Of a stretch of DNA of 64,000 bases, positions 34,868 through 45,620 are shown in pieces (the stretch's first letter is position 1; every line of letters begins with the position of its first letter). The notes below the pieces were generated by a model. That model made no database searches. It was not told the origin of the DNA and worked only from the letters and a program-made list of their open reading frames with translations. The stretch is from contig NZ_JAALDK010000001.1 in assembly GCF_013366925.1 (NCBI RefSeq), positions 2,797,089 to 2,861,088 on the forward strand. Reading direction: 5' to 3'. The DNA comes from Paraburkholderia youngii. GTDB lineage: Bacteria > Pseudomonadota > Gammaproteobacteria > Burkholderiales > Burkholderiaceae. The position numbers were made by a program, and so were the translations under genes.

Positions 34868-36598
34868 TCACGCACCGAGCGCCACCTCTTCCCCGCTCAT
34901 CTGCGCCAGCAACTGGTGAATCTGCGCGACTACGGCCGCGCCTTCGCCGACCGCCGCGGCCACGCGTTTCGTCGACCCGGCGCGCGCATCGCCGATCGCA
35001 TAGACCCCTTCGACCGTAGTCCCGAGATCGCACGCGGTGGCCGAGCCGTCCGCGCTAATGCCGGTCAGCACGAAGCCTTTCGCGTCGAGCTGCACGCCGC
35101 AGGTGCGCAGCCATTCGGTGTTCGGGTCCGCGCCGGTGAAGAGAAACAGATGCCGCGTGTCGAAATGATCGACGCCGTCGGGCAGCGGCCGCTTCAGCGC
35201 GACCGACACGAGCCCGTCCTCATCGCCCTCGAGCCGGCCCACTTCCGAATTCGGATGCACGTACACGTTCGGCAGCGAGCGGATGCGGTCGATCAGATAG
35301 CGCGACATCGTCGCCTCGAAACCGCTGCGGCGGATCAGCACGTGAACCTTGGCCGCGTGCGTCGCCAGATAGACGATCGCCTGGCCGGCCGAATTGCCGC
35401 CGCCCACCAGCACGACCTCCTGGCGCTTGCACAGCTTCGCCTCGACCGGCGACGCCCAGTAGTAGACGCCGCGTCCGTCGAAGCGCTCGAGCCCGTCGAG
35501 CGCAGGGCGCCGGTACACGGCGCCGCTCGCGATCACGATCGCCCGCGCGCTGATGTGACCGCCGCATTTCGTTTCGAGCCGATAAGGTGACTGCCCGCAA
35601 TGCAGCGCCTGCACGCTGACCGGAATTGCAACGTGCGCGCCGAACTTCTGCGCCTGCACGAACGCGCGGCCGGCAAGCGCCTGGCCCGAGATGCCGGTCG
35701 GAAAGCCGAGGTAGTTTTCGATGCGCGAGCTCGCGCCCGCCTGGCCGCCCGGTGCGCGGCTGTCGAGCACGATCACCGACAGCCCTTCGGAGGCCGCGTA
35801 CACCGCGGCGGCGAGTCCGGCCGGTCCCGCGCCGACGATCGCGACGTCGTACACGTACGTGTCGTCGAGATCGGGCAGCAGACCTAAGCGAGTGGCAAGC
35901 TCCGGCATGCTCGGATGACGCAGCACCGTGCCGTCCGGGCAGATCACGAGCGGCAGGTCCTCGCGCTGCGCGGCGAACTGCTCGATCAGCCGCAGCGCGT
36001 CTTCGTCGCGTTCGTCGATCACCGAATGCGGATGGCCGTTGCGCGACAGGAAGCCTTGCAGCATCACGAGCCGCGGGTCATTGCTGTTGCCGACGAGGAT
36101 CGGGCCGCCCGCGCCCTTTTCGATCAGCGACACGCGCCGCAGAATCAGCGCGCGCATAATGCGCTCGCCGAGTTCCGCTTCGGCGACGATCAGCGCGCGC
36201 AGCCGGTCGGGCGGAATCAGCAGCGCTTCGACGGCGCTGGTCGCGAGGCCGTTCACCAGCGAGGGCTTGCCCGACAGTTGCCCGACCTCGGCCAGGAAAT
36301 GCCCGGCGCCGCGCTCGCTGATCACGTGCTCGCGGCCGATGCCGTCACGCTGATAGACCTTCACGCGCCCTTCGAGCAGCACGAACATGCCGGGGCCGGT
36401 GTGGCCGGTCTCGAACAGCAACTCGCCGGACTTCCAGCGACCGATCTCGCCGAAGCGGCGCAGCCGGTCGATCTCGGCGCAAGTGAGCTCCGGAAACATC
36501 TGATGCAAACGCGTCGACAGCGAAGAAAACGGCGCGTCGGCGACGACTCCCTGCTGTCCTTCCACTTCTTGAGTCGAAACGTCCTGAGTCGAAAGCAT
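34868..36598 (-). CDS. cNMP-binding domain fused to a thioredoxin-reductase-like FAD/NAD(P) protein
   Basis: This 576-residue protein starts at 36598 behind GAAGGAGCGGTTCA. Residues about 30-160 are a cyclic-nucleotide-binding domain (GPGMFVLLEGRVKVYQRDG; HFLAEVGQLSGKPSLVNG). Residues about 260-560 are a thioredoxin-reductase-like fold with FAD (VAIVGAGPAGLAAAVYAASE) and NAD(P) sites (VVLVGGGNSAGQAIVY). The region where thioredoxin reductases carry the CxxC disulfide reads GVYYWASPVEAKLC, so the catalytic cysteines are missing. It may be a ligand-controlled NADPH oxidoreductase rather than a thiol reductase. Confidence 0.82.
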   Translation of the reverse strand: MLSTQDVSTQEVEGQQGVVADAPFSSLSTRLHQMFPELTCAEIDRLRRFGEIGRWKSGELLFETGHTGPGMFVLLEGRVKVYQRDGIGREHVISERGAGHFLAEVGQLSGKPSLVNGLATSAVEALLIPPDRLRALIVAEAELGERIMRALILRRVSLIEKGAGGPILVGNSNDPRLVMLQGFLSRNGHPHSVIDERDEDALRLIEQFAAQREDLPLVICPDGTVLRHPSMPELATRLGLLPDLDDTYVYDVAIVGAGPAGLAAAVYAASEGLSVIVLDSRAPGGQAGASSRIENYLGFPTGISGQALAGRAFVQAQKFGAHVAIPVSVQALHCGQSPYRLETKCGGHISARAIVIASGAVYRRPALDGLERFDGRGVYYWASPVEAKLCKRQEVVLVGGGNSAGQAIVYLATHAAKVHVLIRRSGFEATMSRYLIDRIRSLPNVYVHPNSEVGRLEGDEDGLVSVALKRPLPDGVDHFDTRHLFLFTGADPNTEWLRTCGVQLDAKGFVLTGISADGSATACDLGTTVEGVYAIGDARAGSTKRVAAAVGEGAAVVAQIHQLLAQMSGEEVALGA

Positions 36599-36716
36599 TG
36601 AACCGCTCCTTCGATGTTCATAGCACGATTGAACGCGAGGCAACGCAATGCGCGCTCACACGCCGGGACGAGCCGTGCCGCGCGCGTCAGGCGGACGATG
36701 CCGCCGCTGATTTCTA

Positions 36717-37709
36717 CTAGACGGCTTTGGGCGCGATATCGTCGACGGTGACTTCTGGCGGCGGCATTTCGGGCAGCGAGTCGACCGGCTTGCCCGAGTC
36801 GCGCCAGGCTTCCATGCCGCCGCGCAGCGGCAGCACGTCGGAAAAACCGGCTTCGGTGAGTTGCTTGGCCATCCATGCCGCGGAAATCTCGTTCGGGCAG
36901 GAGCAGTAGATCACGAGCTTCTGATCGCGTGGATAGCTGGCGACGATGCCGTCGAGTTGCCGTTCGTCGGCGAATTGCGCGCCTGGAATCACGAACGGAT
37001 CGAGCTTGCGCTTCTCCTGCGAACGGATGTCGAACACGACCGGTGCCTGATTAGCCTTGTACAGCTTCGCGAGTTCGTCGACCTCGATGCGCGCGGACGC
37101 GAGCTTCGCGATCAACTGGCGGCGGCGGATCCACCGGTACGCCGCGTACAGCACCAGCAACGCGACCACGACCAGCGCCGCCGTGCGCCCGAGCCGCCCG
37201 GCGATCGCGAACAGCATGTCGATCTGCCGCGCGAACAGCGCGCCGATGATCAGCCCGGTGCCGGACCACAGCGCGGCGCCGACGCCGTCGTAGGTGAGGA
37301 AGGTGCGGTAGCGCGTGCCCATCGCGCCGGCCATCGGGATCGATACGATCGACAGTCCCGGCACGAACTTCGCGACCGCGAGCACGCGCACGCCCCAGCG
37401 GCCGAAGAAACGCTCGGTCTTTTTCACACAGGTGTCACGCGACAGCGACAGCCGGCAGATCGTCTTCAGCGTATTGCCGCCGTAGATGCGGCCCGCGACG
37501 TACCACGCGCTGTCACCGATCAGCGTCGCGAAGATCGACAGCACGAGGACCGGCAGCAATTGCGTGCCGACCGAGCCGGGGTGCATCGCGGCCATCGCGC
37601 CGAACAGCACGAGCGACGGCATGGCTGGCACCGGCAGCCCGAGCGCGGCGGCTAGCACGTTCGCGAAGACGAGCGCCGGTCCATATTGCGCGACGAGGTC
37701 ATGTAGCAT
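36717..37709 (-). CDS. DedA/SNARE-associated membrane protein fused to a rhodanese domain
   Basis: This 330-residue protein has an N-terminal DedA/VTT-type membrane domain (about 1-200; PVPAMPSLVLFGAMAA, FVPGLSIVSIPMAGAMG) and a C-terminal rhodanese domain (about 215-310) with the catalytic Cys loop VIYCSCPNEISA. DedA proteins act in lipid flipping and envelope homeostasis; rhodanese domains transfer sulfur or sense redox. It lies 118 bp upstream of the cNMP-oxidoreductase on the same strand, so they may share a transcript. Confidence 0.85.
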   Translation of the reverse strand: MLHDLVAQYGPALVFANVLAAALGLPVPAMPSLVLFGAMAAMHPGSVGTQLLPVLVLSIFATLIGDSAWYVAGRIYGGNTLKTICRLSLSRDTCVKKTERFFGRWGVRVLAVAKFVPGLSIVSIPMAGAMGTRYRTFLTYDGVGAALWSGTGLIIGALFARQIDMLFAIAGRLGRTAALVVVALLVLYAAYRWIRRRQLIAKLASARIEVDELAKLYKANQAPVVFDIRSQEKRKLDPFVIPGAQFADERQLDGIVASYPRDQKLVIYCSCPNEISAAWMAKQLTEAGFSDVLPLRGGMEAWRDSGKPVDSLPEMPPPEVTVDDIAPKAV

Positions 37710-38115
37710 CGGTTTAATATCCGCGGCCCTTGCGGGCGCAGCGCGGTAAGGAACGCAAAGGGGAATGCAAGGATTATGGACGTATTTTCAAGACGTGCAA
37801 CCGACCTGGAAATCGGCCCGTCTTGTGGCTGCAGTCAGCTCTGCATATAAGGCCACATGCCCCGCTACACAAGCGTGGCAACCGCGTGTGACAAGTGGTA
37901 GAAGGCCGGGTAAGAAGGCTCGACGAGACGCGCGAAAGCGCTTGCAAAAACCCGTAGGAAAGCGGGGATTGGCGTTCGAGCGCAACAAGCGGAAGCACGG
38001 CGACGCACGCGGGCGCGCCCAACGCGAACAATTCCACGCTGCCGCGTCGAAGCGCGACGCCACCGGCGCGAGGAGGCTGACGAGTCACGCGACGGTAATA
38101 CGCCGCGCGCCTGCT

Positions 38116-38367
38116 TCACTGACGATGGTTGTGCTGCTCGCCCGGCAACTCGGCCCCATGCGCGCGGATCGCGGCGATCAGCTCCGCGGGCGTGATTTCG
38201 TAGCGCACTTCACGATGTATGCCCGGCTTGCGCTCATCGACCTCGATCAGCAGGATGCCTTTGCCGTCTTCGGTCGATTCGAGGCGCAGCGAGCGAAGTT
38301 CGCGCGCCGTTGCGTCGTCGTATTCGGTGAGCAGGGCCATTGACCCGGAGGACCCGGTAATGCGCAT
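38116..38367 (-). CDS. 83-aa hypothetical protein
   Basis: This short protein (MRITGSSGSMALLTEYDDAT start; EVRYEITPAELIAAIRAHGA) is acidic and mostly helical or mixed, without signal peptide or membrane segment. AAGGAC lies 8 bp before the ATG at 38367; the longer frame from 38553 has no good start. I recognise no family. A plus-strand frame covering the same region is its mirror and is not supported. Confidence 0.55.
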   Translation of the reverse strand: MRITGSSGSMALLTEYDDATARELRSLRLESTEDGKGILLIEVDERKPGIHREVRYEITPAELIAAIRAHGAELPGEQHNHRQ

Positions 38368-38652
38368 CGAAGTTGTCCTTGTTGCGTTGGTGATGGAGCC
38401 ATTGTACGGGGCGGATGGCGTGCCGTCTGCCGCGTCGTCGTGCCGTGTTGCGTCTGCCTCTGTCTCTATCTCGCCCGGGTTTAGCGCATTCGCGGTTGCG
38501 GAGCGAGCAACCAGTTTAACGCGACTCCTCGTTGCGACGGCTGCATTTTTCATGCCCCTCGGCGGCGCGGCTTGCGTTCGGGTTTTGTCATGCGGGTGAC
38601 GCGGGCGCGGGCTAGGCGGCGTCCGGCGGCACTCTCGCTGTGGTTGGCGTCG

Positions 38653-38672
38653 CGCCCGGATTTCCTCACCTT
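38653..38672 (-). repeat. Dispersed ~20-bp repeat, single copy
   Basis: One minus-strand copy (GCCCGGATTTCCTCACCTTT) lies between the 83-aa gene and the GntP terminator. Confidence 0.6.
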
Positions 38673-38692
38673 TCGCGCACTAATCGGGCACT

Positions 38693-38723
38693 GAAAAAAA
38701 TAGCCCGTCCGGATAGGACGGGC
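38693..38723 (-). terminator. Rho-independent terminator of the GntP gene
   Basis: On the minus strand GCCCGTCC and GGACGGGC form an 8-bp stem with loop TATCC, followed by TATTTTTTT. It lies 144 bp after the GntP stop and reads in that direction. Confidence 0.8.
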
Positions 38724-38866
38724 CGTTAAACGCCGTTGTTACTCGGGTCAGCCTGCCCTTGCAACATTGGGCGCTGACGCCTCCATCCTCGTGCTTCGTC
38801 GGCGGTCTGTCGAGGTGGGACTAATGCGGATCTATCAGATCAAAGTGCTGCTTTCCGGTTCGACGT

Positions 38867-40267
38867 TCACACGAGGCCGGTCGTGTAATACACCAGGATC
38901 ACGAAGAACACCGCGAGCGTCTTGATCACCGTGACCGCGAAGATGTCGCGATACGACTGCCGGTGCGTGAGACCCGTCACCGCGAGCAGCGTAATCACCG
39001 CGCCGTTGTGCGGCAGCGTATCCATGCCGCCGCTCGCCATCGCGACCACCCGATGCAGTACTTCGAGCGGAATATTCGCGGCCTGCGCGCCCTTGATGAA
39101 CGTATCGGACATCGCGGCGAGCGCAATGCTCATACCCCCCGATGCCGAACCCGTGATACCCGCCAGCGTGCTGACCGACACCGCTGCATTGACGAGCGGA
39201 TTCGGAATGCTTTTCAGCGCATTGCTGACGACGAGAAAGCCCGGCAGCGCCGCGATCACACCGCCGAAGCCATATTCCGACGCGGTATTGAGCGACGCCA
39301 GCAGCGCTCCCCCCACCGCTGCCTTGGTGCCGACCGCAAAGCGGTGGCTGACGCGGCCGAACGCCGTCACGATGACCATGATGATGCCGAGCAGCAGCGC
39401 GCCCAGCACGGCCCAAATCCCCACCAGAGCCTTGACGTTCGTTTCGACCGGTGCATGCAGGCCCGGCAGGATCTCCGGCGTGACCGTGAAGGACGGGCCG
39501 TACCAGGTCGGAATCCAGCGCGTCAGCAAGAAGTTCGCGACGCCGACCACGATGAGCGGCGCGATCGCCAGCAGCGGATGCGGCAGTTCTTTCGATTCGA
39601 CGCGCTCCGGCTCGTTGACGAGTTCGGTGCCGTAACCCTCGCCGGTCGCCATCGCGCCGCGGCGGCGCCATTCCAGATACGTCAGACCGACCACGATGAT
39701 GAACAGCGAGCCGAGCACGCCGAGCGTCGGCGCGGCCCACGAGGTGGTCTTGAAGAACGTCGTCGGGATGATGTTCTGGATCTGCGGCGTGCCGGGCAGC
39801 GAGTCCATCGTGAACGAGAACGCGCCGAGCGCGATCGCGCCGGGCATCAGCCGCTTCGGAATGTTGCTCTGGCGATACAGCTCGGCCGCGAACGGGTAGA
39901 CCGCGAACACGACGACGAACAGCGACACCCCGCCATAGGTGAGCAACGCGCACACCGCGACGATCACCGCGTTCGCGCGCGAGCGACCGATATAGCGGAT
40001 CGCGGCCGCGACGATCGACTCGGAGAAGCCCGACAGCTCGATCACCTTGCCGAACACGGCGCCGAGTAGGAACACGGGGAAGTACAGCTTCACGAAGCCG
40101 ACCATCTTGTCCATGAAAATACTCGTGAAGACCGGCGCGACGGCGGCGGGCTCGGTGAGCAGGACGGCGGCGAGCGCCGCGATCGGCGCGAATAGGATTA
40201 CGCTGTAGCCGCGATACGCGGCCAACATCAGAAACGCCAGCGCGGCGATAACGATGAGAAAGGTCAT
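38867..40267 (-). CDS. GntP-family permease
   Basis: This 466-residue gluconate-permease-family protein has 12 or more hydrophobic segments (FLIVIAALAFLMLAAYRGYS; SFTMDSLPGTPQIQNIIPTT; NTASEYGFGGVIAALPGF). The start at 40267 has GGAGACTCA directly upstream. Relatives import gluconate, glycerate or D-3-hydroxybutyrate. A sigma-54-type promoter sits about 72 bp upstream and a sigma-54 activator gene is divergent, so transcription is probably inducer-dependent. No catabolic gene is adjacent, so the substrate is inferred only as a hydroxy acid. Confidence 0.88.
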   Translation of the reverse strand: MTFLIVIAALAFLMLAAYRGYSVILFAPIAALAAVLLTEPAAVAPVFTSIFMDKMVGFVKLYFPVFLLGAVFGKVIELSGFSESIVAAAIRYIGRSRANAVIVAVCALLTYGGVSLFVVVFAVYPFAAELYRQSNIPKRLMPGAIALGAFSFTMDSLPGTPQIQNIIPTTFFKTTSWAAPTLGVLGSLFIIVVGLTYLEWRRRGAMATGEGYGTELVNEPERVESKELPHPLLAIAPLIVVGVANFLLTRWIPTWYGPSFTVTPEILPGLHAPVETNVKALVGIWAVLGALLLGIIMVIVTAFGRVSHRFAVGTKAAVGGALLASLNTASEYGFGGVIAALPGFLVVSNALKSIPNPLVNAAVSVSTLAGITGSASGGMSIALAAMSDTFIKGAQAANIPLEVLHRVVAMASGGMDTLPHNGAVITLLAVTGLTHRQSYRDIFAVTVIKTLAVFFVILVYYTTGLV

Positions 40268-40338
40268 TGAGTCTCCATAGCCTGGTTGTTCTACCTTTTT
40301 TGCCGTCCTGATCAAGCGACGGCGCGGCGCGGTCGAGA

Positions 40339-40354
40339 TGCAGATTCCATGCCA
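40339..40354 (-). promoter_or_regulatory. Candidate sigma-54 promoter for the GntP gene
   Basis: On the minus strand TGGCATGGAATCTGCA gives the invariant GG and GC separated by 10 bases, as in the -24/-12 consensus. It lies 72 bp upstream of the permease start, with the activator gene divergent. Confidence 0.6.
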
Positions 40355-40596
40355 TGCCCGGCGTTTGTCCGCTGAAGCGCTGCGGCGCCTGGCGCGGGCG
40401 GGCAGCGGTGGCCCGAGGCATCGTTGGCGGATTGTACCCGGGTGTCTCCGAAACGGGACTTCAATCCGGCTAAGATCACTTGAAACCAGGGTAAGTCACG
40501 ATGCATAAGGCCTGTCGCCTGTCTCTGTTTGGAGATAAATTTGTCTAGCAATTGAGATTGATTGCAAACAAAACGATAAGCGGAGACAACGACAGC

Positions 40597-42063
<1,467 letters not shown>

Positions 42064-42161
42064 CGCGCCGCGCCCGCCGGCCGCGCGGCGCGAACTGACG
42101 CAGCACGAGGGCAGCGTGGCACAATCGCGGGATCGAAAAACAAGACGTGACCGGGGTCTCC

Positions 42162-42425
42162 ATGAAACGCCTTTCCTTCTTCGCGCGCCGCTCGAGCATC
42201 ATGCTGGCCGTCGGCGCGATCGTCGCGCTTGGCGGGTGTAGCAGCAGCGCGCCGCTGTTCCTGCCGGACGGCCGCTTAACCACGCTCGTGCAATGCCCGG
42301 TCGGTTCCGACTCGTGCTCGCAACAGGCGGCCGCCAGTTGCAATGGCGCGTTCGACGTCGTGCGGCAGTCGAGCCAGGGCGGCACGCTGAGCCTGATCTA
42401 CGCGTGCCGCGCGACCGCGAAGTAA
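42162..42425 (+). CDS. Small lipoprotein of unknown function
   Basis: This 87-residue protein has an N-terminal hydrophobic segment and a lipobox (IVALGGCSS), so it is probably lipidated at Cys25 or so. Three further Cys residues in the mature part (QCPVGSDSC; SCNGAF) may form disulfides. The start at 42162 begins the signal peptide; an upstream GTG in the same frame is less likely. Function unknown. Confidence 0.6.
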   Translation: MKRLSFFARRSSIMLAVGAIVALGGCSSSAPLFLPDGRLTTLVQCPVGSDSCSQQAAASCNGAFDVVRQSSQGGTLSLIYACRATAK

Positions 42426-42940
42426 GCACCTTTAGCCGCGCCGGTGCAACGCCGGCGCGCGCGGCAGTTTCATTCGCAGGCGGCATTGGTCTTTTCACCT
42501 GTTCCAGGTGATTCCCTGCCAAGTCCCGATACGCTTGCGGTTACCACATGGCTGTCATAAATTCATGCCTAATGTGGGTCCGATCCGCGATTAGCATGCG
42601 AATTGAGTTAAGTACGCCGCACGCGGCTTTTTTACAACGTTGAGTCGCCGTACACCGATTATCCTTTGCGCCCCGACAACGACTTATCTTTACCTTCGGG
42701 GTGTCCATCGAAGTTCAGTGCGGCAGGCAACGGAACGTGAAATTTGACAGCAGTATTCTTTTTAAACCGTTGGGAATTTAACCCCGGCGAGAAGAAACTG
42801 CCGTTTTTTTCCGGCGCAGAAAATGAAGAGGAAGGTTTTCCCGCTGCTGGCGGGCATTAGTTCGGGTCGCGCGGGCCAACGCGACTTATGCTTTCGATTT
42901 TTTTGCTTCAACACTAATTCAATAGAATCCGGGGAAAGCA
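42426..42940. other. AT-rich intergenic region with a TCACCTG hairpin
   Basis: This 515-bp gap is markedly lower in GC than its neighbours, and long runs of T and A occur around 42620-42820. A perfect inverted repeat (TCACCTG 42495-42501, loop TTC, CAGGTGA 42505-42511) is present. I see no gene in it. A plus-strand frame starting at 42823 runs out of phase through the next small gene and has no good start signal. Confidence 0.4.
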
Positions 42941-43144
42941 ATGAATCATCAGCAACTCGAAAAAGATATCGAGCATCTCGAACAGATAATTTCCCATATT
43001 TCCGCAGAAGACCGTATTCCGTTGTCTTACTGGCGAAACCGCCTCCAGCACGTTTCCGGCGCGGTTATCGTGCCGGCGCAGGCAACCCGTGTCAAACGCC
43101 TCGATGCCGCGCTTTGCGCATTGGAAAAACGGCAGAAAGCCTGA
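42941..43144 (+). CDS. 67-aa hypothetical protein
   Basis: This small protein (MNHQQLEKDIEHLEQIISHI start; ending RLDAALCALEKRQKA) is predicted to be two helices with coiled-coil-like heptads at 4-20 and 50-66. GGGGAAAGCA precedes the ATG. It sits in AT-rich DNA unlike its neighbours. I do not recognise the family. Confidence 0.6.
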   Translation: MNHQQLEKDIEHLEQIISHISAEDRIPLSYWRNRLQHVSGAVIVPAQATRVKRLDAALCALEKRQKA

Positions 43145-43286
43145 GTGTCGTCACTAAGTCCGCCAATCGGAATCGGCAATCAGGAAAGCCGTCGTGTGCG
43201 CTTTCACCGGACCGGTTATATCTATCGGTTGATCGCCAAAGTGACATGGGCGCGCGCACGCTTTCTTTTACCGACACAGGACGAAC

Positions 43287-44486
43287 ATGCAGATAGCAGG
43301 GCTTGCCGCGACCCGGCTCGCGAGGGTGACGACCACGATGCAGGGCTACGTGGAGCGCGGCGAAGTGGCGGGGGTGGTGGCGCTCGTATGGCGGCGCGGC
43401 GAACTCGGCTACTTCGAACCGATAGGCCTACGCGACGAAGCCGCGCAATTGCCGATGGAGCGCGACACGCTCTTTCGCATCGCTTCGATGACGAAGCCGG
43501 TGACGAGTGCCGCGATCATGATGCTGATCGAGGAAGACCGCCTCGCGCTCGATGCGCCCGTTTCGCGGTGGCTGCCCGAGCTTGCGGCGCCGCGCGTGCT
43601 GCGTGATCCGAGCGGCCCGCTCGACCAGACCGATCCGATTCGCGCGCCGATTACGGTGCTCGACCTGCTCACGCATCGCGCGGGCTTCGCGTATCACTTC
43701 ACGGCAACCGGTCCGCTCGCCGAAGCCTACTCAGCGGCTTTCAACGGCTTCGAGGCCAGCGGCAACAACAGCGCGTGCCTCGCGCGCATCGCCGCACTGC
43801 CGCTGATGTTCCAGCCCGGCTCGCGCTGGCACTACGGCGTGGCGACCGACGTGCTCGGCGTGCTGATCGAACGCGTGAGCGGCATGCCGCTCGGCGAGTT
43901 TTTCCGCACGCGCATTTTCGAGCCGCTCGGCATGCGCGACACCGCGTTCTGGGTGCCCGACGCGCAGCTTGCTCGCCTCGCCACCGCGTACAACATCGAT
44001 CCGGGAACGCGGCGTCGCGTGGTCGAGGATCATGCGGCGGCGAGCCGCTGGGCCAATCCGCGGCGCTTTCAGAGCGGCGGCGGCGGGCTGGTCTCGACCG
44101 CCGAGGACTATCTGCAATTCGCGCAACTGCTGCTCGGGCGCGGTCGCGTCGGCGGCACGCGGCTGCTGTCGCATCGCTCGGTCGACCTGATGCGCAGCAA
44201 TTTCCTGAGCCGCGACCAGCGCCGCCTGCCTGCGTTCGGTCACGTGATCTGGGCGGGGCAGGGCTTCGGCCTCGGCCTGTCGATCGTCGATGATCCGGCG
44301 CAGCAATTGCCGTTAGGCTATCGCTCGCTCGGCTCGTTCGGTTGGCCCGGCGCGTACGGCACGAGCTGGTTCGCCGATCCGGTCGAGAACATGATCGGCC
44401 TCATGCTGATCCAGCGCCGCTCGATCGACCCGTTCCCGATGGCCATCGACTTCGAACGCCGCGTCTACGATGCGATCGACGATTGA
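43287..44486 (+). CDS. Serine hydrolase of the class C beta-lactamase family
   Basis: This 399-residue protein has the SxxK catalytic pair Ser67-Met-Thr-Lys70 (RIASMTKPVTSA) and a Tyr motif HYGVATDVLG (about residue 185). No signal peptide is evident, unlike AmpC-type beta-lactamases, so an esterase or peptidase role in the cytoplasm is more likely (EstB-like). It stands alone between a hypothetical gene and the H-NS-like gene. Confidence 0.82.
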   Translation: MQIAGLAATRLARVTTTMQGYVERGEVAGVVALVWRRGELGYFEPIGLRDEAAQLPMERDTLFRIASMTKPVTSAAIMMLIEEDRLALDAPVSRWLPELAAPRVLRDPSGPLDQTDPIRAPITVLDLLTHRAGFAYHFTATGPLAEAYSAAFNGFEASGNNSACLARIAALPLMFQPGSRWHYGVATDVLGVLIERVSGMPLGEFFRTRIFEPLGMRDTAFWVPDAQLARLATAYNIDPGTRRRVVEDHAAASRWANPRRFQSGGGGLVSTAEDYLQFAQLLLGRGRVGGTRLLSHRSVDLMRSNFLSRDQRRLPAFGHVIWAGQGFGLGLSIVDDPAQQLPLGYRSLGSFGWPGAYGTSWFADPVENMIGLMLIQRRSIDPFPMAIDFERRVYDAIDD

Positions 44487-44611
44487 GCGCGGCCTTCGCG
44501 CCTGCGCTCGGCCGCGTGATTCACTATCCTGTGATTTATTCGTCTGATAGTGTCCGCTAACCATTCATCGCGATTCATCGCAGTGCGTCCAACCGAGGGG
44601 GGAACACCGGC

Positions 44612-44911
44612 ATGGCCTCTTACAAACAGTTGACTGCGCAACTCGAAAAACTTCACAAGGAAGTCGCAGCCGCGCGCGACAAGGAAGTCGCGCAAGCTAT
44701 CGCCGATATCAAGCAGAAGATTGCCGAATACGATCTGACCGCCGAAGAACTCGGCTTCACGAGCGCCGCGTCGAAGCCGCGCCGCAAGTCGTCGGCGACG
44801 GCAGTCGCCAAGTACCGCAATCCGAAGACCGGCGAAACCTGGAGCGGCCGTGGACGCTCGCCGGCCTGGCTCGTCGGGAAAAATCGCGAGCGGTTTCTGA
44901 TCGAAGGTTGA
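44612..44911 (+). CDS. H-NS-family nucleoid protein
   Basis: This 99-residue protein has an N-terminal coiled-coil oligomerisation half (LTAQLEKLHKEVAAARDKEV) and the C-terminal DNA-binding motif YRNPKTGETWSGRGRSPAWL, the H-NS AT-hook-like signature common in Burkholderiaceae. The predicted length and layout match other small H-NS homologues. GAGGGGGG lies a few bases before the ATG. It probably silences horizontally acquired AT-rich DNA. Confidence 0.88.
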   Translation: MASYKQLTAQLEKLHKEVAAARDKEVAQAIADIKQKIAEYDLTAEELGFTSAASKPRRKSSATAVAKYRNPKTGETWSGRGRSPAWLVGKNRERFLIEG

Positions 44912-44987
44912 ATTTCGCCGTGGATGCCGATGCGTCCGTGTTCTCTGAAGTGATGCGTCGTTTGACTCGTTCCGCACCGTTGCGAAG

Positions 44988-45353
44988 GTCCCGAAAACGC
45001 TCACCTTTGCGTGACGCCTGAACGTGTCCAGCGAGATTCACCGATGCGTTCGAAGCTCGCGGGATGCTTCGGTGAGCCAGGCTTTGTCGCGCGACGCACC
45101 GCCGCGGGTGCGAATCATCATCGTGTCGCGCCGCTCCTCACAGCTCGCCGCAAACCCGCGCCAGCCTTTGCCGGCGGGCGTTTCCAGGCGTCGAGCCGGA
45201 GCCTGTTCGTAGCGTTGCGACGCTTTGCCGCGGTTTTCCCGCCCATCGCGGTTGTGGTGCGTGCGCCGCGACAGGTGCGTGCATGCGCTTCGCGATCCTC
45301 ACCTTTGGCCGCGAATCATATCCACTGCCACAAGTCCCGAAAACACTCACCTT
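44988..45353 (-). repeat. Dispersed ~20-bp repeat, two copies and one partial, in a gene-free gap
   Basis: Minus-strand copies occur at 44988-45008 (GTCCCGAAAACGCTCACCTT) and 45333-45353, with a partial at 45292-45305. In the minus-strand sense they read GGTGAGCGTTTTCGGGA and GGTGAGTGTTTTCGGGA. The gap 44912-45620 otherwise holds only short Arg-rich frames on both strands that I do not support. The promoter of prfC must lie within its right part. Confidence 0.75.
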
Positions 45354-45620
45354 TGCGCGCGGGCATGCGCGGCGCGGGACGCTTGCGCGGTCGCCCCGTC
45401 CGGTGCCGCGGCCCTTTCCCCCGGCCGTCGCGCCAGACGTGTATCATTCGCACCTTGCGCCGTTTTTGCACCAGCGATTCCCGCATTGTCGAACCAGTGC
45501 CGGCCGATTCCGGCCCGCGCCCGACTCCCGCAGCTCGACGCCGCCGCGCCACGCGCGGCATACCGGCCGCCCAAAGCCGCCGGGAACCGCCCGAACCCCT
45601 TTCCGTGACCGCCAGACCCG

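Noticed and set aside
37765..38343. Plus-strand 192-codon frame over the 83-aa gene
   Set aside because: Product is Arg/Ala-rich and mirrors the minus-strand gene that has a proper ribosome-binding site.
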